From contig CALXKD010000007.1 of the NCBI GenBank assembly GCA_944388795.1, forward strand, positions 1 to 54,961: a stretch of 54,961 nt of DNA, written 5' to 3'. Shown piece after piece: positions 35,152-45,031 of this stretch. How positions within the stretch are numbered: the stretch's first letter is position 1; every line of letters starts with the position of its first letter. This DNA comes from an uncultured Clostridia bacterium. GTDB taxonomy: Bacteria > Bacillota > Clostridia > TANB77 > CAG-508. The position numbers and the translations under genes are program-made. Under the pieces are notes generated by a model. It did not search any database and was not told where the DNA came from. It saw nothing but the letters and a program-made list of their open reading frames with translations.

Positions 35152-37281
35152 ATGTTTAAAACGTATGAAACAGAATTAGCAGGAAGAAAACTTGTTTTTG
35201 AAACAGGTAAAATGGCAGGATTAGCAAATGGAAGTGTATTGGTTAGATATGGAGATACTGTTGTTATGGTCAATGTTACAGCTTCTAAAGAACCAAAAGA
35301 AGGAATTGACTTTTTCCCACTTTCAGTAGATTATGAAGAAAAATTATATTCAGTAGGAAAAATACCAGGAAGTTTTATCAAAAGAGAAGGAAAACCAAGT
35401 GATAAGGCAATTTTAACATCAAGAGCAATTGATAGACCTTTAAGACCTTTATTTCCAAAGGACTTTAGAAATGATGTAGTTGTTGTGGCAACTGTTCTAT
35501 GTGTTGACCAAGATAATTCACCAGAAGTGGCAGCAATGATTGGTGCTTCAGCAGCATTATCTATATCAGATATTCCATTTGGTGGACCAACAGCAGCAGT
35601 AAATGTTGGATTAGTTGATGGAAATATCATCATCAACCCAACAGAAGAACAAAGAGAAAAAAGTGATTTAACTTTAACAGTTGCAGGAACAGAAAAGAAA
35701 ATTGCTATGATTGAAGCAGGAGCAAATGAAGTACCAGATGATGTGATGTTACAAGCAATTGAAGAAGGTCATAAAGAAATCAAGAAAATCTGTAAATTCA
35801 TTGAAAAAATGAAAGAAGAAATTGGAAAACCAAAATTTGAATACAAATCATTTGCAGTACCAGAAGATATTTACGAATTTGTAGAAACCAATTTCAAAGA
35901 AGATATGCTAACAGCTGTTCAAGAAGTAGATAAAGAAACAAGAGATAATAACATTTCAGAATTAACAGAAAAAATAGCAAACAGCTATGAAGAAAAATTT
36001 GGACAAGAAGTAGCTGAAGAACATAAAGGTGATTTAGGAGAAGCAATCTACAAATTAGAAAAGAAATGTGTTAGACATTTAATTTTTGATGAGCATAAGA
36101 GAGTGGACGGAAGAGCATTAGATGAAATTAGACCTTTATCATGTGAAGTAGGATTATTACCTCGTACACATGGAAGTGCTTTATTTACAAGAGGACAAAC
36201 ACAAGTCTTATCAGTTGCAACATTAGGAATGATTAGTGAAGAACAAGTATTAGATGGAATTGATACAGAAGAATCAAAAAGATATATGCATCATTATAAC
36301 TTCCCAGGATATAGTGTTGGGGAAGCAAGAACTTCAAGAGGACCTGGTAGAAGAGAAATCGGTCATGGAGCTTTAGCAGAAAAAGCATTGGTTCCAGTGA
36401 TTCCATCAAAAGAAGAATTCCCATATGCCATTAGAGTGGTATCTGAAGTATTATCTTCAAATGGTTCAACTTCACAAGCAAGTATTTGTGGCAGTACATT
36501 GGCATTAATGGATGCAGGTGTACCAATCAAAAGACCAGTTGCAGGTATTTCAACAGGATTGGTTACAAACCCAGAAGATGAAAATGACTACGTAATGTTA
36601 GTAGATATTCAAGGACTTGAAGATTTCTTTGGTGATATGGACTTTAAAGTGGGAGGAACTGAAAAAGGAATTACAGCGATTCAAGTAGATATCAAAGTAG
36701 ATGGATTATCTTATGATATTATCAAAGAAGCTTTTGAAAAAACAAGAATTGCAAGAAAACATATATTAGAAGATGTTATGCTTCCAGTATTAGATAAACC
36801 AAGAGCAGATATTTCTCCATATGCACCAAGAATTGTAAGTACACAAATCAAAGTAGATAAAATTAAAGACGTTATTGGAACTGGTGGAAAGACAATTAAT
36901 AAAATTATTGAAGAAACAGGCGTAAAAATCGATATTGAAGAAGATGGACAAGTATTTATCTACTCAAATGACAATAAAAAAGCAGAACAAGCATTAGACA
37001 TGATAGAGGATATTGTAAGAGATGTAGAAGTAGATGGAATCTATTATGGGGAAGTTGTTAGAATTATGAACTTTGGAGCATTTGTTGATTTGGGATGTGG
37101 AGGAAAAGAAGGACTATTACACATTTCTCAAATCTCTAAAGATAGAATTAAACATGTAGAAGATGTATTACATGTGGGAGATAAAGTAACTGTAAGAGTA
37201 ACAGATATTGATGACCAAGGTAGAATTAATTTAACAATGAAAGATTTAGCTGAAACAAAAACAGAAGAAAATAAAGAATAA
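35152..37281 (+). CDS. pnp: Polyribonucleotide nucleotidyltransferase (PNPase)
   Basis: A 709-residue 3'-to-5' phosphorolytic exoribonuclease. Two RNase PH-like domains lie at about 1-220 and 300-540 (GSVLVRYGDTVVM; GSALFTRGQTQVL). The FPGYSVGEARTSRGPGRREIGHG region and DVMLPVLDKPR follow. KH and S1 RNA-binding domains end the protein (IGTGGKTINKIIEETG; VVRIMNFGAFVDLG). AGGAGG precedes the ATG by eight bases. Standard neighbour of rpsO. Confidence 0.97.
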   Translation: MFKTYETELAGRKLVFETGKMAGLANGSVLVRYGDTVVMVNVTASKEPKEGIDFFPLSVDYEEKLYSVGKIPGSFIKREGKPSDKAILTSRAIDRPLRPLFPKDFRNDVVVVATVLCVDQDNSPEVAAMIGASAALSISDIPFGGPTAAVNVGLVDGNIIINPTEEQREKSDLTLTVAGTEKKIAMIEAGANEVPDDVMLQAIEEGHKEIKKICKFIEKMKEEIGKPKFEYKSFAVPEDIYEFVETNFKEDMLTAVQEVDKETRDNNISELTEKIANSYEEKFGQEVAEEHKGDLGEAIYKLEKKCVRHLIFDEHKRVDGRALDEIRPLSCEVGLLPRTHGSALFTRGQTQVLSVATLGMISEEQVLDGIDTEESKRYMHHYNFPGYSVGEARTSRGPGRREIGHGALAEKALVPVIPSKEEFPYAIRVVSEVLSSNGSTSQASICGSTLALMDAGVPIKRPVAGISTGLVTNPEDENDYVMLVDIQGLEDFFGDMDFKVGGTEKGITAIQVDIKVDGLSYDIIKEAFEKTRIARKHILEDVMLPVLDKPRADISPYAPRIVSTQIKVDKIKDVIGTGGKTINKIIEETGVKIDIEEDGQVFIYSNDNKKAEQALDMIEDIVRDVEVDGIYYGEVVRIMNFGAFVDLGCGGKEGLLHISQISKDRIKHVEDVLHVGDKVTVRVTDIDDQGRINLTMKDLAETKTEENKE

Positions 37282-37319
37282 TATTGATTTTATGAAAATA
37301 ACATATTAAAATATAGGGG

Positions 37320-37346
37320 AGTTGTATAAAATATACAACTCTTTTG
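37320..37346 (+). terminator. Terminator of pnp
   Basis: AGTTGTATA (37320-37328) with TATACAACT (37332-37340), then CTTTTGC. Confidence 0.8.
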
Positions 37347-37404
37347 CATTAAATAAAAAATAAGAAATATAATAAAAAATATAATATATAGAAAGAAGGA
37401 ATTT

Positions 37405-38283
37405 ATGGAGTATATAACAGATTTTTCAGTATATTTAGGAAGGATTACAGGGATTGATAGTGAATATATAAAATTAACGATACTTACCATATTAATATTT
37501 TTCGTTTTTGGAATTATAAAATCTATTATTAAAAAAATATATTCCAATTTACCTGTAAACGATAAAAAGAAATTTTTTAGAAACCGAAAAATTCGAATTA
37601 TATTAACAGCAATCTCTTTTATATTAGTTTTTCTTCTTTGGGGAGAAAAACTATCAGGAATCATTACACTGATTAGTTTCATATCAGCAGGTTTAACCAT
37701 TGCAATAAGAGAAATTATATTTAACTTTTTTGCTGGTATGTATATTAACATTAATAGACCTTTTGAAATTGAAGATAGAATTGAAATTGATGATGTTATG
37801 GGAGATGTTATCAGTAAACATGCATTAGGGTTTGAAATATTAGAAATTGGTAAAAGAGTATATGGTGAACAAAGTACAGGAAGAATTATTCATATACCAA
37901 ATTCATATATCTTTACTAAAACACTAAAAAATTATACTAAAGTGTTTAAATACATATGGGATGAAATAAAGGTAGATGTTTCATTAGATGCAGATATTAA
38001 GAAAACAGAAGAAATTTTATATGAAATTGTATTTGACAATGAAACATTAAAAGAAATTCCAAAGAAAATGGAAGATGCTGTTGATGAAGCAATTCTAGAA
38101 TATAGAATTTATTATAATAATTTAGATCCTATTATTTATATAAAAATAGAAAGATCTCATATAGAAATGTATTTAAGATATTTGGTACATCCTAAAAAAG
38201 CAAGAGATGTACAAAATGAAATTAATATGAGAATTATGGAAGAATATCAAAAAGGAAATTTACAATTATATATAAATGATTAA
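37405..38283 (+). CDS. MscS-family mechanosensitive channel
   Basis: A 292-residue membrane protein. Hydrophobic segments at about 22-43 and 66-87 precede the pore helix (ISFISAGLTIAIREIIFNFFAGMYI region, about 90-115). The beta domain follows (INRPFEIEDRIEIDDVMGDV), then IIHIPNSYIFTKTLKNYT, typical of the family. It opens on membrane tension to release solutes. The minus-strand promoter of switch 3 points at its 3' end. Confidence 0.9.
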   Translation: MEYITDFSVYLGRITGIDSEYIKLTILTILIFFVFGIIKSIIKKIYSNLPVNDKKKFFRNRKIRIILTAISFILVFLLWGEKLSGIITLISFISAGLTIAIREIIFNFFAGMYININRPFEIEDRIEIDDVMGDVISKHALGFEILEIGKRVYGEQSTGRIIHIPNSYIFTKTLKNYTKVFKYIWDEIKVDVSLDADIKKTEEILYEIVFDNETLKEIPKKMEDAVDEAILEYRIYYNNLDPIIYIKIERSHIEMYLRYLVHPKKARDVQNEINMRIMEEYQKGNLQLYIND

Positions 38284-38303
38284 TAGAAAAAAATAAAAAT
38301 TTT

Positions 38304-38324
38304 CTTAGAGTTGAGTACTCTAAG
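38304..38324 (+). repeat. Left inversion site of switch 3
   Basis: CTTAGAGT, spacer TGAGT, ACTCTAAG: a perfect pair of half-sites. The extended inverted match with 38467-38489 is 22 of 23 bases. Confidence 0.82.
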
Positions 38325-38341
38325 AAAATTTTTTCATATTC

Positions 38342-38370
38342 ATAATACCAATAAAATATCATAAAGTCAA
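38342..38370 (-). promoter_or_regulatory. Invertible promoter 3, facing away from the gene (OFF)
   Basis: On the minus strand: TTGACT (38365-38370), 17-bp spacer, TATTAT (38342-38347), in the same flanking words as switches 1 and 2 (ATTGACTTTAT; TTTTATTGGTATTAT). It is placed 17 bases from the inversion site, as in switch 1. Confidence 0.8.
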
Positions 38371-38468
38371 TAAAAGAAAAAGAAAATCTTAAACAAAAAA
38401 ATTGTTAAAATATTTTATTATGCATTAAAAAAAGTTATCGTTTCAATACTTCTATAAAAAAGTAAATT

Positions 38469-38489
38469 CTTAGAGTACTCAACTTTAAG
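38469..38489 (+). repeat. Right inversion site of switch 3
   Basis: CTTAGAGT, spacer ACTCA, ACTTTAAG. The spacer is the reverse complement of the left spacer TGAGT. It ends only 21 bases before the GTG start at 38511. Confidence 0.82.
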
Positions 38490-38510
38490 CAATACAAAGG
38501 AGGAAAAGTA

Positions 38511-39731
38511 GTGAAACGAAAACAAAATACAGGAATTACATTAATTGCATTAGTGATTACAGTGATTATTTTATTAATTTTAGCAGGAATTACCATAACT
38601 GCAATAACAGGAGATAATGGGATTATAGGAAATGCAGGGACAGCTAAAGAAGAAACAGAGATTAGTGAAGAAAAAGAAATAGTAGAACAAGCAACTGTGG
38701 TTACAATGGGAAAAGATAAATATGGTTATATTAAACAAGAAACATTACAAGAAGAATTAATAGATTATGATGTAGAAGTGACACAATCTGGAAATAATTT
38801 TATATGTGAGTTTCCAAGTAAAAGAAAATATATTGTTAATCAAGATGGAGATGTAATTGAAAAGGAAGGCTTATTGGCATCTGAAATAACAAGTGAAAAT
38901 TATGGGAAGTATGTAATAAACTATTCAGATATCGATGTGGCAGATGGAGGAGAAAGTCAAAAATCAGATTGGCAAATATATTATACAGGAAAAGTAGGAA
39001 ATGAATCTGAAGAACACATATATTTAATATCTAGCAATTATATAAGTGTAGAAAGCATACCAGCATCAAAAAATAATCATACATTGAATAAAGGAAGTTA
39101 TCCATATTCAGTAGAAGTTACAAATATATTAGGAGATTATCCAAATGGATCAGATGATGTAGCTGAAGAAACTAGATATTTAAATGGAGCATATTACGAA
39201 TATTTAACATATAATCATGTAAGTAGCACAGATAATAATATGAAAGTAGTAGCATATATGTGCGATACGAGCGTATGGAATAAATTTAAAACGAGCAAAG
39301 CCGATTTTGCTATAGGTGGACCTACTATAGAATTATTATTTAAATCATATAATAAAAAATATGGAACCAATTATTTAGCAGGAAGTTTAGAAAGTAATGA
39401 AACTTCAAAAGATAGTGAAGGGAAGTCAGTAGAATCAATTAATAAAACAGGGTATAGGATTAGTAATAATGGGGGAAACAGTTGGACTACGGGATATAAT
39501 TATACAGTAATTACACAAGATACAACATATATTTTAAGGCAAGGTAATACCAGAGGAATCTGGTTAGCTTCCCCATCAGCTGTAGCACAGTTTATTATGA
39601 GGGTTGATTCAAATGGTCAAGTGGATAGTGATGGAATTTTTGGAACACATCAGGGATTCCGCCCAATTGTTTGTTTAAAGGCAGATGTGCAACTTGAAAA
39701 AGTTGATGATGGGTATAGGATAGTGGAATAA
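38511..39731 (+). CDS. Prepilin-like surface protein, DUF6273-like (phase-variable gene 3)
   Basis: A 406-residue protein with a GTG start behind AAAGGAGG. The leader QNTG (Gly8) precedes ITLIALVIT and a helix; pilin Glu5 is Ala. The head follows the other two (TAITGDNGIIGNAGTAKEE, EKEIVEQATV) but is shorter. The C-terminal part has WQIYYTGKVGN, IYLISSNYI, GIWLASPSAVAQF and FRPIVCLKADVQL, a DUF6273-like ending related to gene 2 but clearly different in sequence. Surface display is inferred. The promoter faces away, so the gene is predicted silent here. Confidence 0.75.
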   Translation: MKRKQNTGITLIALVITVIILLILAGITITAITGDNGIIGNAGTAKEETEISEEKEIVEQATVVTMGKDKYGYIKQETLQEELIDYDVEVTQSGNNFICEFPSKRKYIVNQDGDVIEKEGLLASEITSENYGKYVINYSDIDVADGGESQKSDWQIYYTGKVGNESEEHIYLISSNYISVESIPASKNNHTLNKGSYPYSVEVTNILGDYPNGSDDVAEETRYLNGAYYEYLTYNHVSSTDNNMKVVAYMCDTSVWNKFKTSKADFAIGGPTIELLFKSYNKKYGTNYLAGSLESNETSKDSEGKSVESINKTGYRISNNGGNSWTTGYNYTVITQDTTYILRQGNTRGIWLASPSAVAQFIMRVDSNGQVDSDGIFGTHQGFRPIVCLKADVQLEKVDDGYRIVE

Positions 39732-39810
39732 GGTATTTATAAATAATTTTTTTAAGTGATAGTAATATCATTAAAAATACAAAAATATTAAACAAAAATT
39801 TGAAAAAACC

Positions 39811-39839
39811 TTGCATTTTTGGTAAAAAGTGGGTATAAT
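39811..39839 (+). promoter_or_regulatory. Promoter of the rimP-nusA-infB operon
   Basis: TTGCAT (39811-39816), 17-bp spacer, TATAAT (39834-39839). Confidence 0.7.
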
Positions 39840-39864
39840 ATATAAGGAAAACAACAAGAGCGAG

Positions 39865-39887
39865 AGAGTGGGAACAAATCCCACTCT
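39865..39887 (+). promoter_or_regulatory. Leader hairpin before rimP
   Basis: Perfect 9-bp stem AGAGTGGGA with TCCCACTCT, loop ACAAA, inside the 5' leader, followed by TAAATTTTG and the ribosome site. The T-run is poor, so it is a structured leader or weak attenuator rather than a firm terminator. Confidence 0.55.
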
Positions 39888-39915
39888 TAAATTTTGAAAA
39901 AAGGAGGAAAACTTC

Positions 39916-40368
39916 TTGGCAAATATAGAAGAAAAAGTAGAAAACCTATTAAAAGAAAAAATAGAAAACATAGGGTATGACTTATATGATGTAGAATATG
40001 CAAAAGAAGGAAAAAACTATTTCCTAAGAATCTATATTGATAAACCAGAAGGAATCGATTTAAAGGATTGTGAAAAAGTAAATGATGAGATATCAGATTT
40101 ACTAGATGAAGCAAATTATATCAAAGAGCAATATTTCTTAGAAGTATCATCACCTGGAATAGAAAGGGTGTTAAGGAAAGATAAACATTTAGAACAAAAT
40201 AAAGGAAAAGAAATTGCTATTAAATTATTTAAAAAAGATACATTAGGAAATAAAGAATATCAAGGAATATTAAAGGATTTTGATGAAGAATGTATCATAT
40301 TAGAAGATGATATAAAAATCGAGCGAAAAAACATAGCACAAATCAAAACAGTATATCATTGGGAATAG
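39916..40368 (+). CDS. rimP: Ribosome maturation factor RimP
   Basis: A 150-residue 30S assembly factor. The start is a TTG with AGGAGG nine bases before; no ATG fits. GYDLYDVEYAKEGKNYFLRIYIDKP (region near residues 19-43) and YFLEVSSPGIERVL are family marks. First gene of the nusA operon, 16 bases before nusA. Confidence 0.94.
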   Translation: MANIEEKVENLLKEKIENIGYDLYDVEYAKEGKNYFLRIYIDKPEGIDLKDCEKVNDEISDLLDEANYIKEQYFLEVSSPGIERVLRKDKHLEQNKGKEIAIKLFKKDTLGNKEYQGILKDFDEECIILEDDIKIERKNIAQIKTVYHWE

Positions 40369-40384
40369 AAAGGAAGGAAGGAAA

Positions 40385-41509
40385 ATGAAAAGCAAGAGTA
40401 AAGCAAAGGAACCAGCAATAGACAATAAGGAATTAATATTGGCCTTAGAGGAATTAGAAAATGAGAAAGGAATTAAAAAAGAATACCTATTAGAATCAAT
40501 TGAGACAGCATTACTTACAGCATATAAAAGAAACTTTGATGCTTTAGATAATGTTAAGGTGGTAATGGATCCACAAACAGGTGCAACACATGTGTATTCT
40601 ATAAAAGAAGTTGTGGAAAATGCTAAAGATACAGCATTAGAAATTAATTTAGAAGATGCAAAGAAAATAAATAAAGATGTGAATGTTGGAGATACAGTAG
40701 AAGTAGAAATTGTTCCAAGAAATTTCGGAAGAATAGCAGCACAAACTGCAAAACAAGTTATTATTCAAAAATTAAGAGAAGCAGAAAGAGAAATTATCTA
40801 TACAGAATTCAATGATAGAAAAGGAGAAATTGTTTCAGGAATTATCCAAAAAGCAGATAAAAATATTGTGGTAATGGACTTAGGTAGATTAGAAGGAATT
40901 ATGCCAACAAAAGAACAAGTACCAACAGAAAAATATAGAGTCAATGATAAGATAAAAGGATATGTGCTAGATGTAGAAAGAGGAGCAAAAGGAGCACCAC
41001 AGGTTATTGTTTCTAGAAGCCATCCAGATTTTGTAAGAAAATTATTAGAATTTGAAATACCAGAAATATATGAAGGGGTTATCGAAATTAAAAGTGTATC
41101 AAGAGATCCAGGATATAGAAGTAAAGTAGCAGTATATTCTCCAGATCCAAATATTGATCCAGTTGGTTCTTGTGTAGGACAAAAAGGTGTTAGAATACAA
41201 AATGTAATTAATGAATTAAATGGAGAAAAAATAGATGTTATTGAATGGAATGAAGATCCATCAATCTATATATCTTCAGCATTATTACCAGCACAAATAC
41301 TAGCAGTGGATATAAAAGAAGAAGAAAAATTTGCACAAGTCATTGTTCCAGATGATCAATTATCACTTGCTATTGGAAAATCAGGACAAAATGCAAGATT
41401 AGCTGCTAAATTAACAAATTGGAAAATTGATATTAAATCAGAAACGCAATTTAGAGAAATGTTAATGAATGCAGAAAAGGAACAAGAACAAGAGGGAAAA
41501 GAAGAATAA
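40385..41509 (+). CDS. nusA: Transcription termination/antitermination factor NusA
   Basis: A 374-residue RNA polymerase-associated factor. It has the N-terminal polymerase-binding domain (LLESIETALLTAYKRNF), an S1 domain (GEIVSGIIQKADKNIVVMDLGRLEGIMP, residue region about 140-167), then two KH domains (DPVGSCVGQKGVRIQNVINELNGEKIDVI; LAIGKSGQNARLAAKLT). It ends in an acidic tail and lacks the extra repeats of enterobacteria, as is usual in Firmicutes. GGAAGGAAG precedes the ATG. Confidence 0.97.
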   Translation: MKSKSKAKEPAIDNKELILALEELENEKGIKKEYLLESIETALLTAYKRNFDALDNVKVVMDPQTGATHVYSIKEVVENAKDTALEINLEDAKKINKDVNVGDTVEVEIVPRNFGRIAAQTAKQVIIQKLREAEREIIYTEFNDRKGEIVSGIIQKADKNIVVMDLGRLEGIMPTKEQVPTEKYRVNDKIKGYVLDVERGAKGAPQVIVSRSHPDFVRKLLEFEIPEIYEGVIEIKSVSRDPGYRSKVAVYSPDPNIDPVGSCVGQKGVRIQNVINELNGEKIDVIEWNEDPSIYISSALLPAQILAVDIKEEEKFAQVIVPDDQLSLAIGKSGQNARLAAKLTNWKIDIKSETQFREMLMNAEKEQEQEGKEE

Positions 41510-41547
41510 TTAAATTTTTGAAACATACAATAAAAGGGGGTTTTTGA

Positions 41548-41808
41548 GTGAAAAAAATACCACAAAGAACTTGTATGGGATGTAATGAAAAAAAAGATAA
41601 AAACAAGTTAATTAGAATTGTTAAAAATAAAGACAATGAAATAAAAGTAGATAAAACAGGAAAAATGGCAGGAAGAGGTGCTTACATCTGTGATGACATA
41701 AACTGTTTAGAAAAAGTAGTAAAGTCTAAAAGACTAGAAAGAGTTCTAGATACAAAGATATCAGAAGAAATTTATGAAAGTTTAAGAGGTGTCATTCTTG
41801 ATAAATAA
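41548..41808 (+). CDS. rnpM: RnpM/YlxR RNA-binding protein
   Basis: An 86-residue member of the YlxR family, recently described as a modulator of RNase P in Bacillus. PQRTCMGCNEKKDKNKLIRIV, then GRGAYICDD (residue regions 5-25 and 45-53), are diagnostic. The start codon is GTG after a GGGGG ribosome site. It overlaps the next gene by 11 bases. Sits between nusA and ylxQ as usual. Confidence 0.93.
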   Translation: MKKIPQRTCMGCNEKKDKNKLIRIVKNKDNEIKVDKTGKMAGRGAYICDDINCLEKVVKSKRLERVLDTKISEEIYESLRGVILDK

Positions 41809-42118
41809 AAAGATATTAGGTTTAATTGGACTATCTGCAAAAGCTGGAAAAGTGTCTTTTGGAGCAGATAGTGTCGAAAATGGAATAAAAAAAAGAATTG
41901 TAAAATTAGTTATAGTAGCAGAGGATTCATCAGATAGAACAAAAGATAAATTTAAGAAAATATGTAATGAATTTCAGATACCAATCATACAAATAGCAGA
42001 TATAGAAACATTAAGCAAAACAATAGGAAAAAACAATAAGGCAATACTTGGTATACAGGATATAAATTTATCGAGAGAAATAGAAAAAATCAATAATGGG
42101 GGTGAAGCTATTGGGTAA
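41798..42118 (+). CDS. L7Ae-family ribosomal protein YlxQ
   Basis: A 106-residue L7Ae/L30e/S12e/Gadd45 fold protein that binds kink-turn [26 protein letters not shown] and [17 protein letters not shown] (residue regions 4-25 and 34-50) fit the family. I choose the TTG at 41798 (AAGAGGTG seven bases before); a GTG at 41789 lies in that ribosome site. It overlaps rnpM by 11 bases and infB by 8, showing tight translational coupling. Confidence 0.88.
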   Translation: MINKKILGLIGLSAKAGKVSFGADSVENGIKKRIVKLVIVAEDSSDRTKDKFKKICNEFQIPIIQIADIETLSKTIGKNNKAILGIQDINLSREIEKINNGGEAIG

Positions 42119-44975
42119 GATAAAAATACATGAAATTGCAAAAAAATTAAATTTAACAAGTAAAGAGGTATTAGAGATAGCAAATAAATTGAATATTGAG
42201 GCAAAAAGTCATCTAAGTGGAATAGAAGAGGAAGAAGCAAAGAAAATAGAGGAGGAAATTTTGAAACAATCTTCTAAACAAAAAAAGACTGTAGAGAATA
42301 AAGGAACTAAAAAAGAAAATAAAAAGGAAACACCTGTTATTATAAGAAGAGAAGTGATTATCTCAGAAGATGAGTCTGAAAAAGCAAAAGAAGTTGTAAA
42401 AAAAGAAGAAAAAAGAAATAGCAATATTGGTTTTGTCGAAAGAAAAGCGAATAAAGACTATAATATTGTCTATAGAAATAAACCTAATAAACCAATGACT
42501 GTAAGTGAATTATTTGGATTGAAAAAGGAAGAACCTAAAAAGGAAGAGGTAAAAGAGGAAAAAACAGAAGTAAAAAAAGAAACAGTTGTAGAGCAACCAG
42601 AACATGAGAAGAAAGAGAAAAATGTGCATACTGTTCAAGAAGAAAAATTTAACAAAGTTGCAGAAAAGGTTGAAGAAAATAAGAATATGAAAACAGAAAC
42701 TAGAAATGTAAAAGTAAATTATCATAATACTAATAATAATTCTCAAAATAGGAATACTAATTTTAATAATCAAAGAAGAAACAATAACTTTAATAATAGT
42801 ACAAACTTTAATAGGAATAATAATAAATTCAATAATAGAAATGCCAATAATAATGATCGATATGGAAAAAGGCCATTAGATGAAAAAGGTATTGAGAAAA
42901 ATATAAAAAATATCATGGCAACAGAGGTTGTAGAGAAAGAAAACGTTAGAGAATATAATAAGAGTATTGATAAACAAAAAAATAATAATAAATTTGATGA
43001 AAACAAAAATACTAAAAAAGCGAAGAATAGAAGAAATTCTAATAATGGTAACTTTGATGAAGGAAAATTAAAAACACTAAAAACAGCAAATCAATTATCC
43101 AATATGTTTGATGATCAAGAAGGAGGTATGTTAGATTATTATGATCTAACAACAGAAAGAGGCAGAAGAGGAAAGAAAAAGAAAAATCAAAATCAAGAAG
43201 AAAGAACAAAACAAAAAATCTTTAAATTAACCGATATAGAAATTCCAGAAACGATTACGGTAAAAGATTTAGCTGCAGAAATGAAAAAGACAACAGCAGA
43301 AGTTATTAAAAAGTTATTAGGCTTTGGGGTTATGGCAACCATTAATCAGGAAATTGATTTTGATACAGCATATTTAATAGCTCAAGAATTTGGTATTACA
43401 GCAACAAAGAAGGAAACTGTAACAGAGGAAGATATTTTATTTGATGAATCTGAAGATAGAGAAGAGGATTTACAACCAAGACCACCAGTTGTTGTTGTTA
43501 TGGGACATGTAGATCATGGTAAAACTTCATTATTGGATGCTATTAGAAAAACCAATGTTATTGAAGGAGAAGCAGGAGGAATTACACAAGCCATTGGTGC
43601 TTATATGGTAAAAATTAATGATAGAGAAATTACTTTCTTAGATACACCAGGACATGAAGCATTTACAGCAATGCGTGCAAGAGGTGCACAAATTACAGAT
43701 ATTGCTATCTTAGTTGTTGCAGCAAATGATGGTGTTATGCCTCAAACCATAGAAGCTATTAACCATGCAAAATCAGCAGGTATTCCAATTATTGTTGCAA
43801 TTAATAAAATCGATTTACCAGATGCTAATATTGATAAAGTAAAACAAGAATTAATGGCTTATGAGTTAGTACCAGAAGAATGGGGTGGAGATACCATTTA
43901 TGTTCCAATCTCTGCTAAGAAACATCAAAATATAGACCAATTATTAGAAATGGTATTATTGGAAGCAGATGTATTAGAATTAAAGGCAAATCCACACAAA
44001 CAAGCAAAAGGTGCAGTTATAGAAGCAAGACTAGATAAAGCAAGAGGTGCGATTGCAACTATGTTGGTACAAAGAGGAACATTAGATGTAGGAGATACCA
44101 TTGTGGTTGGCTCATCAATTGGTAGAATCAGAGCAATGGTAAATGATAAAGGTAAAAAAGTAAAATCAGCAGGTCCATCAACACCAGTTGAAATCATGGG
44201 ATTAACAGATGTACCAGAAGCGGGAGATACTTTCTATGAAGTTAAAAATGAAAAAATGGCAAAACATTTGATAGAAAGAAGAAAACGTCAAGCAAGAGAA
44301 AAAGCAATTAATAGTGTGACAAAAGTAACGTTAGACAATTTATTTAGCCAAATGGAAGAAGGAAAACTAAAAGTACTAAACTTAATTGTAAAAGCAGATG
44401 TACAAGGATCTGTGGAAGCTGTAAAACAATCTTTGGAAAAATTACAAAATGAAGAAGTTAGAGTAAAAGTTATCCATAGTGCAGCAGGAGCAGTTAATCA
44501 ATCAGATGTAACACTTGCAAAAGTATCTAATGCCATAATTATTGCATTTAATGTAAGACCAGATCATACAGCAAAAGAAATGGCAGAAAAAGAAGAAGTT
44601 GAAATTAAACAATATTCTGTTATTTATCAAGCTATAGAAGATGTAGAAGCTGCTATGAAAGGAATGTTAGCACCTAAATATGAAGAAAAAGTAATCGGAA
44701 ATGTAGAAGTAAGACAAACATTTAGAATTTCTAATGTAGGAACTATTGCAGGTGCTTATGTATTAAACGGAAAAGTAGAAAGAAATGCAGGTGTAAGAGT
44801 TATTCGTGATAATATTGTTATCCATGATGGACATTTAGCAACCTTAAAAAGATTTAAAGATGACGTAAAAGAGGTTACAAAAGGTTTTGAATGTGGAATG
44901 CAGATTGAAGACTATAACGACATTAAAGAGGGAGACATTATTGAGGTATATGTTATGGAGGAAATTAAGAGATAA
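42111..44975 (+). CDS. infB: Translation initiation factor IF-2
   Basis: A 954-residue GTPase that brings fMet-tRNA to the ribosome. The TTG at 42111 (GGGGGTGA five bases before) gives the normal opening [14 protein letters not shown]; the ATG at 42096 lies upstream of the ribosome site. Residues 70-340 are a long Lys/Glu then Asn/Arg-rich linker of low complexity. The G domain has [20 protein letters not shown] and AINKIDLP, and domains II-IV follow with [14 protein letters not shown] hairpin terminator overlaps the stop codon. Confidence 0.96.
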   Translation: MGKIKIHEIAKKLNLTSKEVLEIANKLNIEAKSHLSGIEEEEAKKIEEEILKQSSKQKKTVENKGTKKENKKETPVIIRREVIISEDESEKAKEVVKKEEKRNSNIGFVERKANKDYNIVYRNKPNKPMTVSELFGLKKEEPKKEEVKEEKTEVKKETVVEQPEHEKKEKNVHTVQEEKFNKVAEKVEENKNMKTETRNVKVNYHNTNNNSQNRNTNFNNQRRNNNFNNSTNFNRNNNKFNNRNANNNDRYGKRPLDEKGIEKNIKNIMATEVVEKENVREYNKSIDKQKNNNKFDENKNTKKAKNRRNSNNGNFDEGKLKTLKTANQLSNMFDDQEGGMLDYYDLTTERGRRGKKKKNQNQEERTKQKIFKLTDIEIPETITVKDLAAEMKKTTAEVIKKLLGFGVMATINQEIDFDTAYLIAQEFGITATKKETVTEEDILFDESEDREEDLQPRPPVVVVMGHVDHGKTSLLDAIRKTNVIEGEAGGITQAIGAYMVKINDREITFLDTPGHEAFTAMRARGAQITDIAILVVAANDGVMPQTIEAINHAKSAGIPIIVAINKIDLPDANIDKVKQELMAYELVPEEWGGDTIYVPISAKKHQNIDQLLEMVLLEADVLELKANPHKQAKGAVIEARLDKARGAIATMLVQRGTLDVGDTIVVGSSIGRIRAMVNDKGKKVKSAGPSTPVEIMGLTDVPEAGDTFYEVKNEKMAKHLIERRKRQAREKAINSVTKVTLDNLFSQMEEGKLKVLNLIVKADVQGSVEAVKQSLEKLQNEEVRVKVIHSAAGAVNQSDVTLAKVSNAIIIAFNVRPDHTAKEMAEKEEVEIKQYSVIYQAIEDVEAAMKGMLAPKYEEKVIGNVEVRQTFRISNVGTIAGAYVLNGKVERNAGVRVIRDNIVIHDGHLATLKRFKDDVKEVTKGFECGMQIEDYNDIKEGDIIEVYVMEEIKR

Positions 44976-45002
44976 AAAGGAAAATAGTATTTTCCTTTTT
45001 TC
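44974..45002 (+). terminator. Terminator-like hairpin within the infB-rbfA interval
   Basis: Perfect 12-bp stem AAAAAGGAAAAT (44974-44985), loop AGT, ATTTTCCTTTTT (44989-45000). It overlaps the infB stop codon and should reduce, but not abolish, expression of the genes after it. Confidence 0.7.
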
Positions 45003-45031
45003 CTAAATAAAGAAAAGGAGATGAACCTCTT

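Noticed and set aside
37290..37751. Minus-strand open frame opposite mscS
   Set aside because: It has no ribosome site and is the shadow of the MscS coding sequence.
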